Origin: Choristoneura fumiferana | Lineage: Eukaryota > Arthropoda > Insecta > Lepidoptera > Tortricidae | Direction of reading: 5' to 3' | DNA length: 64,000 bases | Assembly: GCF_025370935.1 (NCBI RefSeq) | Contig: NC_133486.1 | Span: 1,365,006-1,429,005 of the forward strand | Shown: positions 1 to 10,776 of the stretch, in pieces | How positions within the stretch are numbered: position 1 is the first letter of the stretch | Layout: the number at the start of each line of letters is the position of its first letter | Notes under the pieces: generated by a model | What the model saw: the letters and a program-made list of their open reading frames with translations, nothing else | Database searches by the model: none | What the model was told of the DNA's origin: nothing | Translations under genes and position numbers: made by a program

Positions 1-244
1 CAAACCCCGGCTCGCACGCTTCGAAATTCATGTGCGGAATTCCATTTGAAATTTACCACGAGCTTTACGGTGATGGAAACATCGTGAGGAAACCTACACA
101 AACCTGCGAAGCAATTCCATGGTGTGTGTAAAGTTCCTAATCCGCACTGGGCCCGCGTGGGAACTACGGCCCAAACCATCTTATTCTGAGAGGAGGCCCG
201 TGCCCAGCAGTGGGACGTATATAGGCTGGGATGATGATGATGAT
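1..244 (+). mobile_element. SINE family A, cut by the window edge
   Basis: Starts inside the promoter B box (CAAACCCCGG), then CTTTACGGTGATGG, CACTGGGCCCGCG, CAGCAGTGGGACGTATATAG and a GAT tail. tRNA-derived lepidopteran SINE. Confidence 0.85.
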
Positions 245-316
245 GATGTAATGCCTGTGGGGGTACATAGTGATGCCAAATACGTTGTAACAACTTGTGT
301 ACCTAAGTACATTTAA

Positions 317-960
317 CCACTTATCTTGACAAATAAAAATACTATAACATCGACTTAGAGACTTCGAGAAAAAGCTAAAATATGATATATTACACCCAAC
401 CCACCCTTAAACCCCTTTAAGTCCGCTTTAAAAAAAATGATTCAAATTCGATCTGTACCTATAATCATCGAACTTGCTCACAAAAGTACCCCGGACCTAA
501 AGTACCTATGGAAAATGTGGTACCTATGGCAGTGGGACGTATATACAAAAAAAATAGATAGTTACTAACTGACATGTACAGACAGACACATAAAACGGGT
601 AAGCACTAGTTTTTCATAATTAAAAAAAATGACTTAATTTTTTGTCGCTAGTAAAAAAAAAATTGCCTGTGAAAACTGAACAAAAAAAACTTGAGCTAAA
701 ATAAAAATCAAATTAAGTCTTGCAGATAAATCAATGTACAGGATGTAGCAACGCGATTGGATTTCAACAGAAGGTGCAGGGGTGAAATTGTATGCAAACA
801 GTGCAATGGGTTCGACGTGAAATCTGTAGATTCGAAGATAACCGGTGTAATTGGCCGTAGCCGTTGCGAAACCGGAACCATTAACGATGAATAGCTGTTT
901 ATAAAGCTTTTGATTTGTTTTGCTTTTGCTTTAGAGTTAGAAATGAAGTAGAATTACTGA
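317..960. other. Unassigned AT-rich DNA
   Basis: No gene, repeat family or exon recognised. GTGGGACGTATATA near 532 is a stray SINE-tail scrap. Confidence 0.5.
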
Positions 961-981
961 CTTAGCAAAACACACGAATAT

Positions 982-1189
982 CTTGAACATGAAACTACCG
1001 TGAGACTCACTCATATTAAATGATATTATAACGGATAACTCACGTCTTAAACCGAGTTTAGCTCGATATGTTTCGGGCTGTTTCTCCTCCTCCTCCTCCT
1101 GCTCCTGAGAGGAAGGGCTACGAAATAGCCCGAAACATGTCGAGCTAAACTCGGTTTAAGACGTGAGATCCGTTATAATATCATTTAAT
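982..1189 (+). mobile_element. Palindromic element Hp1, copy A
   Basis: Flanked by the 12-bp direct repeat ACACACGAATAT (970-981 and 1190-1201). A one-sided lead (TTGAACATGAAACTACCG and on to about 1014) is followed by a palindrome with arms 1015-1079 and 1127-1189 around a short CTCCTCC-rich loop. Core arm sequence is CGAGTTTAGCTCG with TGTTTCGGGCT. No coding capacity. Confidence 0.75.
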
Positions 1190-1295
1190 ACACACGAATA
1201 TATTTTAAAATAATGAAGGGATTCAAATATAAAAGCAATCAACTAACTAAAAATTAAAAAAGTTTTCAGTTATTTAATTAACACCTTGTATATAT

Positions 1296-1376
1296 GATGC
1301 GACTCTATTTTTAGGGCCGTTAGGTAGTGTTAGATATTTTTGCACGCTCCGTTGTGGTAGATATTAAGCTGACTGT
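1296..1376. mobile_element. Fragment of the TA-flanked MITE family
   Basis: GCGACTCTATTTTTAGGGCC through ATTTTTGCACGCTCCGTTG and CTGACTGTGA match the right half of 60084-60218. The left end is missing. Confidence 0.6.
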
Positions 1377-1682
1377 GAGTCAAAAGAAAATAAGATTTTT
1401 TTATAGCAATGTTATACAACCTTTATTAGTTGCTAGGAAAACTACTTCTGTCAAAAAGAAGTTTAAAAATATTAATTAAGAAAATGTTACCTAACTCATT
1501 ATAATTGTCGCAAAATAAAGTGCATGAAAAAAAAACTACGGTAGGGGGGTCGCGAAATATTTCTTCATATTAAAGGGGTCGTGTCATGGAAAAGGTTGAA
1601 AAACACTGTTTTATAGGATCAAGTCTGTTTGTTTGTCAAGACTCTTTTTCTAAAGAATGCTTGGAGGTCATTATCTTCAACA

Positions 1683-1784
1683 TCTCGGCCTATTACGCCC
1701 CGCTGTAGGGCACAGGCCTCCTCTCAAAATGTGAGGGCTTGAGCCGTAGTTCCCACTTGCGCACAATGCGGATTTTGGCTAAGG
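1683..1784 (-). mobile_element. SINE family A, 3' fragment
   Basis: Diverged inverse of the tail: CTCGGCCTATTACGCCCCGC, GGCACAGGCCTCCTCTC, TAGTTCCCACTTGCGC. Confidence 0.6.
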
Positions 1785-2054
1785 CCATATTTTTATATTG
1801 GTACTTTATTTGTTAGCACCTTATATTGAATTGGATAAGCGGAATTGGTCCCCAGTTGGTTATAAAAGTTTATTATAAGAACCATTCTACATAATTGTAA
1901 AGATAAATCATTGTAATCTAAGCCATTCAAAGGGTTGAATATAATACTTTTTCACTATCAAACTCTGAATGTTATTTCCGTCGTTTACATTTACTTTTAT
2001 GGTTTTTCCGTTAAGTTTTTTTTTATATACTTACTGTAACTAGAATACAGTAAA

Positions 2055-2112
2055 AAAAAAAACAGAAAAGATGAGACCGGGAATCGAACCTGGGTCTACA
2101 TAATTCCGTGAC
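2055..2112 (-). repeat. tRNA-like B-box fragment
   Basis: On minus: AGACCCAGGTTCGATTCCCG then GTCTCATCTTTT. The T arm is recognisable but I could not find a matching acceptor 5' strand, so it is taken as a SINE remnant. Confidence 0.4.
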
Positions 2113-2388
2113 GATCGCTTCATCATCACCAAGCATCAACAAACGCGACTAAAATCCCCAATGAGTTCTTGAGACAGTTATTATATTTAACTAACCTATA
2201 TCCACGGCTTTACATGTGTAAACAATTATAGAACCAGCAATTGAATTTGCATTTCATGATTTCGTTAAAATTTCGTTTGGAATTCCTAAAAACGCGCTGA
2301 ATTTGAAGACAATTTGAAGACAACCTGTATAAACAATCCTGAACACATCAGTAGTTTTAGAAAAAAAAAAAAAACTTTGCTAACTTAC

Positions 2389-2553
2389 CAACTTATGTTC
2401 TTTCTCCTGGTTGTATCCGCCATGTTTCTCCTCTTCGGCCGAATCCCCATCTTCTTCGAAGAACTCTACATTCTTCTCGTATTCTTCTTTCTTGTGGATA
2501 TCGTGACTTCCTTTCGTGCTGTGCCCTTTCGAATGTTTCCCTGATTCCTCGTA
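2389..2553 (-). CDS. His-rich secreted protein, exon 4 (gene continues beyond window)
   Basis: Fifty-five codons, phase 0 at both ends, between the acceptor tctattag and the strong donor TTG/gtaagt. The peptide starts YEESGKHSKGHSTKGSHDIH, is rich in Glu and Lys, and ends KEHKL; 6 of 55 residues are His. No stop is reached, so at least one more exon must lie further left. None could be found in 1-2388, which holds SINE and palindrome repeats. Joined with exons 1-3 the visible protein is 673 residues. The frame on the opposite strand covering 2314-2544 is a shadow. Confidence 0.83.
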
Positions 2554-3657
2554 CTAATAGATTTATGAGAAATTATTAGAGTAAGTGAAAATATTTGCAA
2601 ACGATACTGTCTAAAACACTCACAATTACAATCGCATTCACCATTTCTTTCTACCGCTTTTTTGTACAGCTTGACAAATATTTATTTATAAGAACTTGCA
2701 CAGCATAACGGTTAAAACTAAAGCACTGAGTAAGACACAAAATACAAAACCAAAACTAGTACGAGTAACAAAAAAATGAACATAAAACTAGATATATGAA
2801 GACAGACAACTCATCGTCTCACACAACATCATACATTCAACACACATTCCTCCAACGACCAGCAAACACGTCACACTTTGGTGGTGATGCAAGAAGAGCA
2901 TTGGATATAAATGGTGATCGCGAATGTAACCGTGAGCACAATCACAGTAAGGCAGTTATGACCTCTCAATTAGATAATATAACTACCTGGATTTTCAGCC
3001 AAATGATTGCAGCAGGCGTGATTACCCAAGCTTTTGGGGTTAGCATAGCCAAATATTTTTTTAAATTTTCTATTTTTGAAAGATTTCTTATTTGCGTGAG
3101 TATAATCATGCTCCCTCCCCTGTAAAGCTACAAGGCAGGGGGGGTCATAAAAATGGCCACTGGACTGTGGTGGTCTCGGAAGTAATTATCAGTGAAAATT
3201 ACAAGTTTGATTCCTGGGTCAAAATGGAATCTTTTACTAATATTTTACTTTGGTTTATTTTATTTGCTAGTTTAAAATAGTTATAAGAATTGTAAATAAT
3301 TTCTGTTTATAAAAAACTGCCTAGATTCTTGCGGCGTATTCTTGGTAACAATAATGGTATTTCCGAAAGTACTGGTAGTATAAAAAAGTGACATTAAGCT
3401 ATTTGTGGCTTCTTTACAGAATAAAAGTTTTAATTTTTTTTTTAATCAAACATTGACTTTATATTTTACTCTACGAACATTATACAACCAGAAGCCCAAA
3501 ATTTCTTTAGTGCTATCATTACCTCATAGTGAGGTTTACTTACAAACTCCCAAAGAAACCCTCAAAATATACCAAATTATTACCTTTTCGGAACCTCATG
3601 GATAAACGGTTAACCTTTAGCTACTTTGGTGTATCCATTGCCTATTTTTTACCATAC
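2554..3657 (-). other. Intron 3 of the His-rich protein gene (1.1 kb)
   Basis: Lies between the donor gtatgg of exon 3 and the acceptor ctattag of exon 4, phase 0. AT-rich; I see no recognisable repeat or further exon in it. Confidence 0.7.
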
Positions 3658-3816
3658 CTTAGCATGCTTCTTCCCATGCTCCTCATGATGATGCGATCCA
3701 TAATGCTCCTGCCCATCATGGTGTTCTTTTTTGAAGCCGCCATGGTCCTCATACTTCCCTAGATGGTCTTCCTTGTCGTGGTGCCCCTTTTTAGTTTTGG
3801 AGTCCTTGTGCAGGCC
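3658..3816 (-). CDS. His-rich secreted protein, exon 3
   Basis: Fifty-three codons, phase 0 at both ends, between the acceptor caactcctcag and the donor AAG/gtatgg. The peptide begins GLHKDSKTKKGHHDKEDH and ends HHHEEHGKKHAK. It has 13 His in 53 residues, with Lys, Asp, Glu and Gly making up most of the rest. Its last residues repeat the end of exon 2 (EEHGKK plus three residues before the donor), which suggests the two exons arose by duplication. Dense His with acidic residues is compatible with metal binding, but that is inference. Open frames on the opposite strand here are shadows. Confidence 0.85.
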
Positions 3817-4494
3817 CTGAGGAGTTGAAAAAAAAGTTACCTGTTGTCATTTGGGTTAGTTATGTAGACGACATGGTAGTTTTTCAGAGGAAGCAAAGTG
3901 AGAAAGCAAATTATATATTGTGCCCATTATACTTTTAGAACTTTATGTATTTTGATAAACACGTTATAAATAAGATTTTAAACAGGTTTTAATTATACAG
4001 TCAAACGTTAAACACAGCGAACGAAAACTTTCGTAGTAGTCGTCACATGAGTAAAACTACCTACTAATTTTGGTTTATAATGAGACATACATATTATGAG
4101 ATCAACATAAATTATATAAATGTATGAGATTTCCCATAGAACATTTCATATGTGGTTTATTATAAATCTATAATATAATCGTATACCTATTGTTCTATGG
4201 CGGCCTGTACCTTAGTAAAAGGCCTTTGAAATGAATAATTTATGCATATTTGAGCCTGTTTAATAATTGCCTGGGATTCAGTACAACCGTACAATTTGGG
4301 AGACGTAATTGACTTCTAAAGTTCTCATTCCATTACTATGAGTTTTCGGTACTAGGCGACATCTGTGAAGTGTCGAGAAAATGTCACTTTACTCCTGTCT
4401 GTACCCCTGTTTGTAAAATTTACAGATTCTGCTGTACTTATCTGTTCTTTGATCAAAACCGTGACTTAACTATACCTACTGTTTTCGTCAACAT

Positions 4495-4680
4495 TAAAAA
4501 AACCCACAACTATAATTTCAAAGTTCAATATCTCATAAACGTAAGAATATTTTTTAATAAAACTTGTTAAAAACCATCTTCATTAAACCCAAACCATAAT
4601 ATACCATAAATATCGGTTTATTCGTTTGGGTGCTTCGAGTATGATGTCACAGACACAAGACTCTTACGAGTAGCTTACTG
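4495..4680 (-). repeat. Dispersed repeat R4, diverged
   Basis: TTTCAAAGTTCAATATCTC, ACTTGTTAAAAACCATC, CGGTTTATTCGTTTGGGTGC. Old copy. Confidence 0.5.
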
Positions 4681-4723
4681 TGAATACAATGAGTATGTAT
4701 TCAGTTGCGTAAAGAATTTTAGG

Positions 4724-5227
4724 TACAGTCACCAGCACCAATATCTGACACAACTAAGGCTGGAAACAGTGATCGACTGACGGTCAGCGCTGACCATCGG
4801 TCAGCGTAGCTATATCTATGCAATTCTATGAATGCACACACAGCTACGCTGACGGTACGAGCGTGATTTGGTGCGCGCGTACGGTCGGTCGAGCCGTCGG
4901 TCCGGCTCGTCGGTCGCACGGCGTCGGTCGACCGACGAGCTATGAGATTGTATGGATGCGTTCAGTGCTTCGCTGACGGAGCGACCGACCTGTGAACTGT
5001 ACACACGCGTCGCAGTTCGCCGTCAGCGTAGCACTGAATGAATTTTCGAAACCGACGGTCAGCGCTGACGGTCAGGATGTACGGTCAGGACGTACCGTCG
5101 GTCGAGCACTGTTTCCAGCCTAAGCGTGCATAAATATCTGATACGCCTCTATTTTTCTAGGGCCAGTAGGATGTGTCAGATATTTTTGCACGCTCCGCTG
5201 TGGCAGATGTTAATGCAGGTGACTGTA
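4724..5227. mobile_element. TA-flanked MITE (mariner-like), split by a second element
   Basis: Same family as 60084-60218 (TACAGTCACCAGCACC at the left, GCAGGTGACTGTA at the right). It is interrupted at 4758-5120 by a TAA-flanked element. The rest aligns with the uninterrupted copy. Confidence 0.75.
4758..5120. mobile_element. PIF/Harbinger-like MITE, nested
   Basis: Flanked by TAA at 4755-4757 and 5121-5123. It has a perfect 14-bp TIR GGCTGGAAACAGTG and its inverse. The 363-bp interior is unusually GC-rich and full of GACGGTCAGCG, CGGTCGGTCG and CGTACGGTC variants. A 3-bp TAA duplication with GG-starting TIRs points to PIF/Harbinger. No transposase. Confidence 0.75.
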
Positions 5228-5418
5228 CATCTTTGCATATTTTAGTCCCTTTGGTCTTTGGATCGAGAACTCGTAATTTCAAAGTCTAACTTTTAATTGC
5301 TTAAATTAATTCAATTCTTTTGAAATGATAGTCTTCAGTGTATTTAGAACACAAGTGAATTGACGTACTTCTTAGAAAAAAATCTCTAATACAAAATTAA
5401 CACTTAGTACACCGGGTG

Positions 5419-5480
5419 TGGCCTGTAACAGGAGCATATAATTAAAACATGGATCATACTCCTCAAAATGAACGACATTA
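5419..5480. repeat. Fragment of the CCGGGTGTGGCC element
   Basis: CACCGGGTGTGGCCTGTAAC with AACATGGATCATACTCCTC and AATGAACGACATTA resembles one end of 41483-41823. Confidence 0.45.
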
Positions 5481-5481
5481 T

Positions 5482-5765
5482 CGAAAATACAAACTGAAAC
5501 ATAGATGCACAGAAAAACCAGAAAAAGAGACCAGCGCTGGGAATGTCGGGAGCGGTTAGTTCCGATGGATTGTTGAAAGTTTCTCGATGAGGGCTAAAAC
5601 ATAGATGTCGCTAGTGTCGCTGCTTAAGTGACTAATTAAGAAACAATTAAGCTGAGATAATATGTGGTGCATAGGAGAAATTTGTGTCTGTACTCCTGTC
5701 CAGTGGTGGTGTAGAGGTATAGCACGCAGCACGGAATGCGTGTGGTGTGGCAGAACTAGTTTAAA
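5482..5765 (-). mobile_element. SINE family F (internal cloverleaf type), rearranged
   Basis: Left GAAAATACAAACTGAAACAT and the T arm CGCTGGGAAT, then the family interior (GTTTCTCGATGAGGGC, GCTGCTTAAGTGAC). The tRNA-like part is broken. Confidence 0.6.
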
Positions 5766-5769
5766 CTCT

Positions 5770-6767
5770 GTCATCAACAAACAAACCAAAATAGTTTCAA
5801 TGTAATACCTTTAAACGAGCAATTCTTGTATAGGTATTGTATGTCTATATAGGTTGTATAGGCATATGTAGTCTTGTACGTATGTATATTTCAGGGATCT
5901 CGGAAACGGCTCCAACGATTTCGATGAAATTTGGTATGTAGGGGTTTTCGGGGATGGAAAATCGATCTAGCTTGGTCTTATCTCTGGGAAAACGCTTGGT
6001 ACCGAGATTCAGCCCGAGTGGAGCTCGGTCATCCAGATATTAATTGATTAAAAGTAGTGAAAAATGCAATTAAATAGATTCTAATAATTTACTTTGTTAT
6101 ACAAAAAATATATAAAAAGCCATAGCCATATATTTCTTTAGACAATCTAAATCTAGTGATTTGGCCAACACGATTGACATAAAACGATTTGCGTCCCTTT
6201 TTTATCCCTTTCTTGCTGTTAGTGCGTCCATGTTTTTTTTTTCTTTTTTTTTTTACTTAAACTATGATCAGTACTAAGTTGAGATTTAAGTACCGCCATT
6301 AATAGGAAGTGTAAGTCGAATATATCACAATTGATAATGACAGCATAGTCGAACAAAGAAAACAATCCTGAAATATTATTCGGCTGTTATCACAACATTT
6401 GACTACGGTTATAATAAACTTTCCTTGTCATAACAACTGCTTGTTTTAAAAACAGATGTTCAGTTAGACCAAATTGTTTGCTATATAAACAATGAATTTA
6501 CTAATGCTTTCGCCACAACAATTATATCATTGTATATCTTAAGATCTACATAATACCATTCATTCGGATGATATCAGTTACTTCTTGTTTTGAGTATTTT
6601 CTCGGTAGATTTTTTTAAGACCTACTAGAAAATCGGCATTTGGTAGATAAAAACCAACTTATACAAAAATACCTAAATTAGATACGGCTAAATGCTTTGG
6701 TTAGCTTGACAAAATACCTCTTTGATCATTCATCATCATGTGTCTTCATCATGTTTTATTTATTTTA
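5770..6767. other. Unassigned AT-rich intron DNA
   Basis: Nothing recognised except short homopolymers. Confidence 0.5.
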
Positions 6768-7035
6768 TTTATAGACCTCCAGTTGCTTCGGTTGGAAGCC
6801 TCCTGCATCCAACGTGAACCGTCGGTTTAACCCAGGTCATCCGTCCATCTCGTTGGTGGACGTCCTAACCTGCGCTTGCCGCGCGGTTTCCTTTCGAGAA
6901 CTTTTCCGCCCCAACGGCCATCTGTTCTCCACGCTAGTTAATTCGTTTGGCTATGTCGGTGACCCTCGTTCTTCTACTTATCTTCTCATTTCTGATTCGA
7001 TCCTGTACCAAAACTCTAGCATAGCTCAGTAATAT
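6768..7035 (-). pseudogene. RTE-like LINE, C-terminal ORF fragment
   Basis: Minus-strand translation, with frameshifts, gives RVTDIAK, ENRWPLGRK, TNEMDG and GSRWMQEASNRSNWRS-like pieces, the C-terminal part of RTE-type reverse transcriptases. Short and broken. Confidence 0.6.
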
Positions 7036-7251
7036 TAAGGCGTTGGTTGCAGCAGCCAACCTGAGCAAGTATGACACGGGAATGTTTATGGGTATTTTAG
7101 CTCAGCCGGCCTCAGACATGGCGTTGATGTGACAAGAAATTAGTTATCATCAATTGTGAGATGTAATTTTTTTTTCTGTTTATTTAATGTTTTACCCTAT
7201 GGCCTAATGTGACAAAGTTGTACGTTGCTCGTTTCAAAATAAAATAAAAAA

Positions 7252-7727
7252 ACCGGCCAAGAGCGTGTCGGACTCGCCCAAAATAGGGTTCCGTAGACAT
7301 TACGAAAAAAATAAGTAATATTTTTCTAAGGATTTCGTATTTTATAAGGAATCTTTCAAGTTTAGGTATATTTTATACCTTAGGCTGCTATTTACTCTTA
7401 AACTACTAATAATTGTCAAGAAAATTTAACCGTTATAGTTTTTCTTGAAAGTTTGATATACTTACTACCATCCACCCCACACTATAGGGTTGGGTGAGAA
7501 AAAAAACCACCCCCACTTTACGTCTATGGGAGGTAACCTAAATTTTTTTTAAAATTTTTAATTGTACCATTTTGTCGGCATAGTTTACTTATATATCCGT
7601 GCAAAATTACAGCTTTCTAGCATTGATAGTCCCTGAGCAAAGCCGCGGACGGACAGACAGACAGACAGACAGACATGGCGAAACTATAAGGGTTCCTTTT
7701 TTCCATTTTGGCTCCGGAACCCTAAAA
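7252..7727 (+). repeat. Dispersed repeat R3
   Basis: ACCGGCCAAGAGCGTGTCGG, AGGGTTCCGTAG, CCCCACTTTACGTCTATGGG, (GACA)n at about 7652-7675 and CATTTTGGCTCCGGAACCC. Common non-coding lepidopteran repeat; class not assigned. Confidence 0.7.
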
Positions 7728-8193
7728 AGGTACATCTGTCTGTTATGTTACGCTTAAATCGATTGAAATGAAATTTGGTATGAAGCTAGTTTGAAATCTT
7801 GAGAAGGACATAGGATAGTTTTTATCCCGGAAAAATATATCGCAGACAGAGTCACGACTCGCGGGCAAAAGCTAGTAATGTACTAATCAGTAAAGTTAGG
7901 AAAAGGTTTGTATGAAAAAAATAAATATTAAAAAATATAAAAGTGTGTTGGTGAGACAGATTGCAGAGTAGGTCTAAATCTACCGTATCCCTTGCCGACT
8001 GCCTTTTCTTAATTAAGTCACAGTAATAAAATTTTAGATCATGTGTAAAAACACATCGTACACAAACAACGTCGTACACAAAATTTACTACAGAATTTAT
8101 GTCACAGTTGCTTAGTACAAAGTTTAAGCAATTAACTTTTATTTTTTAGTATTAAAATTTAGTCGTAGGCATACTATAGACTATGTCACAGTT

Positions 8194-8345
8194 TTTTTTT
8201 TTTTTTTATGGTATAGGGGGAAAACGAGCAGGCGGATCGCCTGATGGTAAGCGATTACCGTCGCCCATGGACACCTGCAACACCAGAAGAGTCACAAGTG
8301 CGTTGCCGGCCTTTAAGGTAGGAGTACGCTCTTTTTTTGAAAACT
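8194..8345 (-). mobile_element. LINE family C, 3' tail
   Basis: A T run, then GAGCAGGCGGATCGCCTGATG, CCATGGACACCTGCAACACC, GTGCGTTGCCGGCCTTTAAGG: inverse of the family C 3' end. Confidence 0.72.
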
Positions 8346-8805
8346 TGCAGCTACGAACAGTTGCTAAGTACGTACCTATACGTTTGCTAAATTAAGTCAG
8401 TTGCTTAGTAATGAAAATAATTAAGTAGGTAGGATAGTTATTTAGTCAAAGCCGATGATTTCAGAATACATTAAGACCAGTACAATTATTAGACCGCGAT
8501 CAGAATGAGAATATAAACAATAGTAATTGTTTGTTGTAACTAAAGTAATTTACAAAAACACGGTTACCATGTTCAACTGATTCACAGGTTTAGTTACGTA
8601 GTTAGACGAGCAAACAAACAAAACTCACGTCGACCTCATACCGGTAGTACCATGGCTTTTCGTATGGTACTATAACCTTTGAGAGGCACTTATGTGTATT
8701 TTGCTGGATGTTGACCCTCGTAGGTGGAGGGGGAGAATCGGTCCTCTTTGGCTACGCAAAATTACATATTTTATTAAACGAGAAATCAATCAAATAAAAA
8801 TAAAT

Positions 8806-9048
8806 AAATATCATAGGACACTTGGACACCAATTGACCTTGTCCCAAACTAAACAAAGCTTATACTATGGATACTAGGCAACGGATACACATTATATAGA
8901 TAAATACATACTTAAATACATAGTAAACATCCGAGACCCGAGCACAAACATTCGTATTATTCATACAAATATCTGCCCCGGTCGGGATTGAACCCGGGAC
9001 GTCAAGCTTCGTAATCAGGTTCTCTAAACACTTGGCCATCGGGTCGTC
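8806..9048 (-). mobile_element. SINE family D (tRNA-derived), full-length
   Basis: On minus: GACGACCCGATGGCC, GTTTAGAGAACCTGATTACG, B box GGTTCAATCCC, then a tail with CAATTGGTGTCCAAGTGTCC. Uninterrupted reference for the split copy at 50919. Confidence 0.78.
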
Positions 9049-9228
9049 CAAAATGAACCCTCAATACAAGCATACCTACATCTCTTAGACGCTTTGTTCT
9101 ATATTTATTTGAATAAGAAACCTCAGAATCCAAATTGTCAAAAATACTTATACAGTCTAAATGTATGAAACAAAAAACCTATAACATCATATAACTATAA
9201 TGTACTACATTTACAGCAAATAAAATTT

Positions 9229-9504
9229 TGAACATGAAAGTACCGTGAGACTCACTCATATTAAATATAATGACCCGGATAACTCACGTCTTAAATCGAG
9301 TTTAGCTCGTCATGTTTCGGGCTAATCCGTAGCCCTTCGTCTCCGGAGAAACGCAACTCAGCGGCTGCTGCGCAGCGGGTGTGCGCGTGTTGCAGCAGCC
9401 GCTGAGTCGCGTTGCTCCGGAGACGAAGGGCTACGGATTAGCCCGAAACATGTCGAGCTAAACTCGATTTAAGACGTGAGTTATCCGGGTCATTATATTT
9501 AATA
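9229..9504 (+). mobile_element. Palindromic element Hp1, copy B
   Basis: Flanked by the 12-bp direct repeat CAAATAAAATTT (9217-9228 and 9505-9516). It has the same lead as copy A, then near-perfect 112-bp arms (9260-9371 and 9392-9503) around a 20-bp loop. The inner arm is GC-rich (GCAGCAGCCGCTGAG). Confidence 0.78.
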
Positions 9505-9593
9505 CAAATAAAATTTCATTTCATTTCTCATAAATCCCTGTAAAACGTAGATGTACAGTTGAACCATTTGAATCCTGACCCACCGTAGAAAAA

Positions 9594-9660
9594 AGGCCAC
9601 GAATTAGCCCGAAATATGTCGAGCTAAACTCGATTTAAGACGTGAGTTATCCGTTATTAC
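9594..9660 (+). mobile_element. Palindromic element Hp1, right-arm fragment
   Basis: Only the right arm is present: AGCCCGAAATATGTCGAGC through GACGTGAGTTATCCG. No left arm or direct repeat found. Confidence 0.6.
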
Positions 9661-10188
9661 AATATCTAGGTAGAGTACGATATCTCATGTTTTTTATAAA
9701 ATACAGTTACGACTTCGAATTCCTTTCTCTACCTTAAAATTGGCAGCGTATCTAATAAGATACATAATTTAAGATCATCTTTTTGTATTTTTTTTAACTT
9801 GTTTTTGTTAGCTCTATCTACAAGAATCCAACGAGGCTTGAATAGAGTACACTTGTCTCACCTTGCCAAGTTTATTTAGGGTTAATATATTTCATGAATA
9901 TTTTATACTTAATTTTAATATTCGATAAATTAATAAAAACAACGGGCTATTGAATTATGTCCAGGTCCTTCTATTTTTATGCGCCTATTTGTAATTTTCT
10001 GTTTGATTGTCAAAAGACAAAAATACATTTACAATATTTTCTGACATTCTGAGAATGACGTTTTCTTTAAACTTCGGCTTTCAAGGATCTTCATGATGTA
10101 CGATTTTGTGCTACCCACAACCAACGCCTTCTCACAGTCATTACCAGATCGTCTGTGGTAGGGAAGACCTACCAACACTTTGCCTTTC

Positions 10189-10496
10189 ATCATCATCATC
10201 ATCCCAGCCTATATACGTCCCACAGCTGGGCACAGGCCTCCTCTCAGAACAAGAGGGCTTGGGCCATAGTTCCCACGCGGGCCCAGTGCGGATTGGGAAC
10301 TTCGCACGCACCATTGTTTGTGCAGGTTTACTCACGATGTTTTCCTTCACCGCAAAGCTCGTGGTAAATTTCAAATGTAATTCCGCACATGAATTTCGAA
10401 AAGCTCAGAGGTGCGAGCCGGGGTTCGAACCCACGACCCTCTGCTTGAGAGGCGATAGGTCAAACCACTAGGCCACCACGGCTTATCCTGCACCCT
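10189..10496 (-). mobile_element. SINE family A, full-length
   Basis: Reads from GCCGTGGTGGCCTAGTGG (about 10483) to a GATGAT tail. The B box GGTTCGAACCC is visible. Direct repeats ACACTTTGCCTTTC (10175-10188) and ACACTTCGCCTTTC (10497-10510) differ by one base. About 13 unrelated bases lie between the SINE head and the repeat. Confidence 0.85.
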
Positions 10497-10604
10497 ACAC
10501 TTCGCCTTTCCTGGTGATTAAATGTACTGTAGAATAAACTATAGCTTTATACTGTGGCTTCACTCCGTATCACTAAAATTGGCTATTTATATCCCGTAGA
10601 ATAA

Positions 10605-10745
10605 TAATAGGATACAGTGAGTTGAACTTATCCTATCTTTTTCTTTTATGCTCCTCTCTTTTCAAAGCATAGGTTAGAGGGCCCCTTGAGCTCCGGGGCC
10701 CTGGGGCACTGCACCACCTGCCCCTACGATAGCTACGCCACTGGT
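10605..10745. mobile_element. hAT-like MITE, partial relative of 30486-30966
   Basis: Shares TTTTCTTTTATGCTCCTCTC, GAGCTCCGGGGCCCTGG and the right TIR TAGCTACGCCACTGG with the 30486 element. The left end is not recognisable. Confidence 0.6.
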
Positions 10746-10776
10746 TAGAAATAATTATCAAGGATCAACTATCTAC

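Larger units (their letters stand above)
3817..10776 (-). other. Intron 2 of the His-rich protein gene (7.0 kb)
   Basis: Lies between the donor gtagat of exon 2 and the acceptor ctcctcag of exon 3, phase 0. It contains the nested MITE pair at 4724-5227, the family F copy at 5482, an RTE-like LINE fragment, an R3 repeat, SINE copies and a long palindrome at 9229-9504. Confidence 0.65.

Noticed and set aside
2055..2112. tRNA gene on minus strand
   Set aside because: T arm and a T run are present but no matching 5' acceptor strand or D arm could be found.
2314..2544. Plus-strand hydrophobic frame MKTTCINNPEH...
   Set aside because: Antisense shadow of exon 4; the hydrophobicity reflects the complement of Glu/Lys codons.
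3529..3762. Plus-strand frame rich in Leu and Met
   Set aside because: Antisense shadow of the His-rich exon 3.
7652..7675. CRISPR-like or regulatory tandem repeat
   Set aside because: It is a (GACA)n microsatellite that belongs to repeat R3 and recurs in its other copies.
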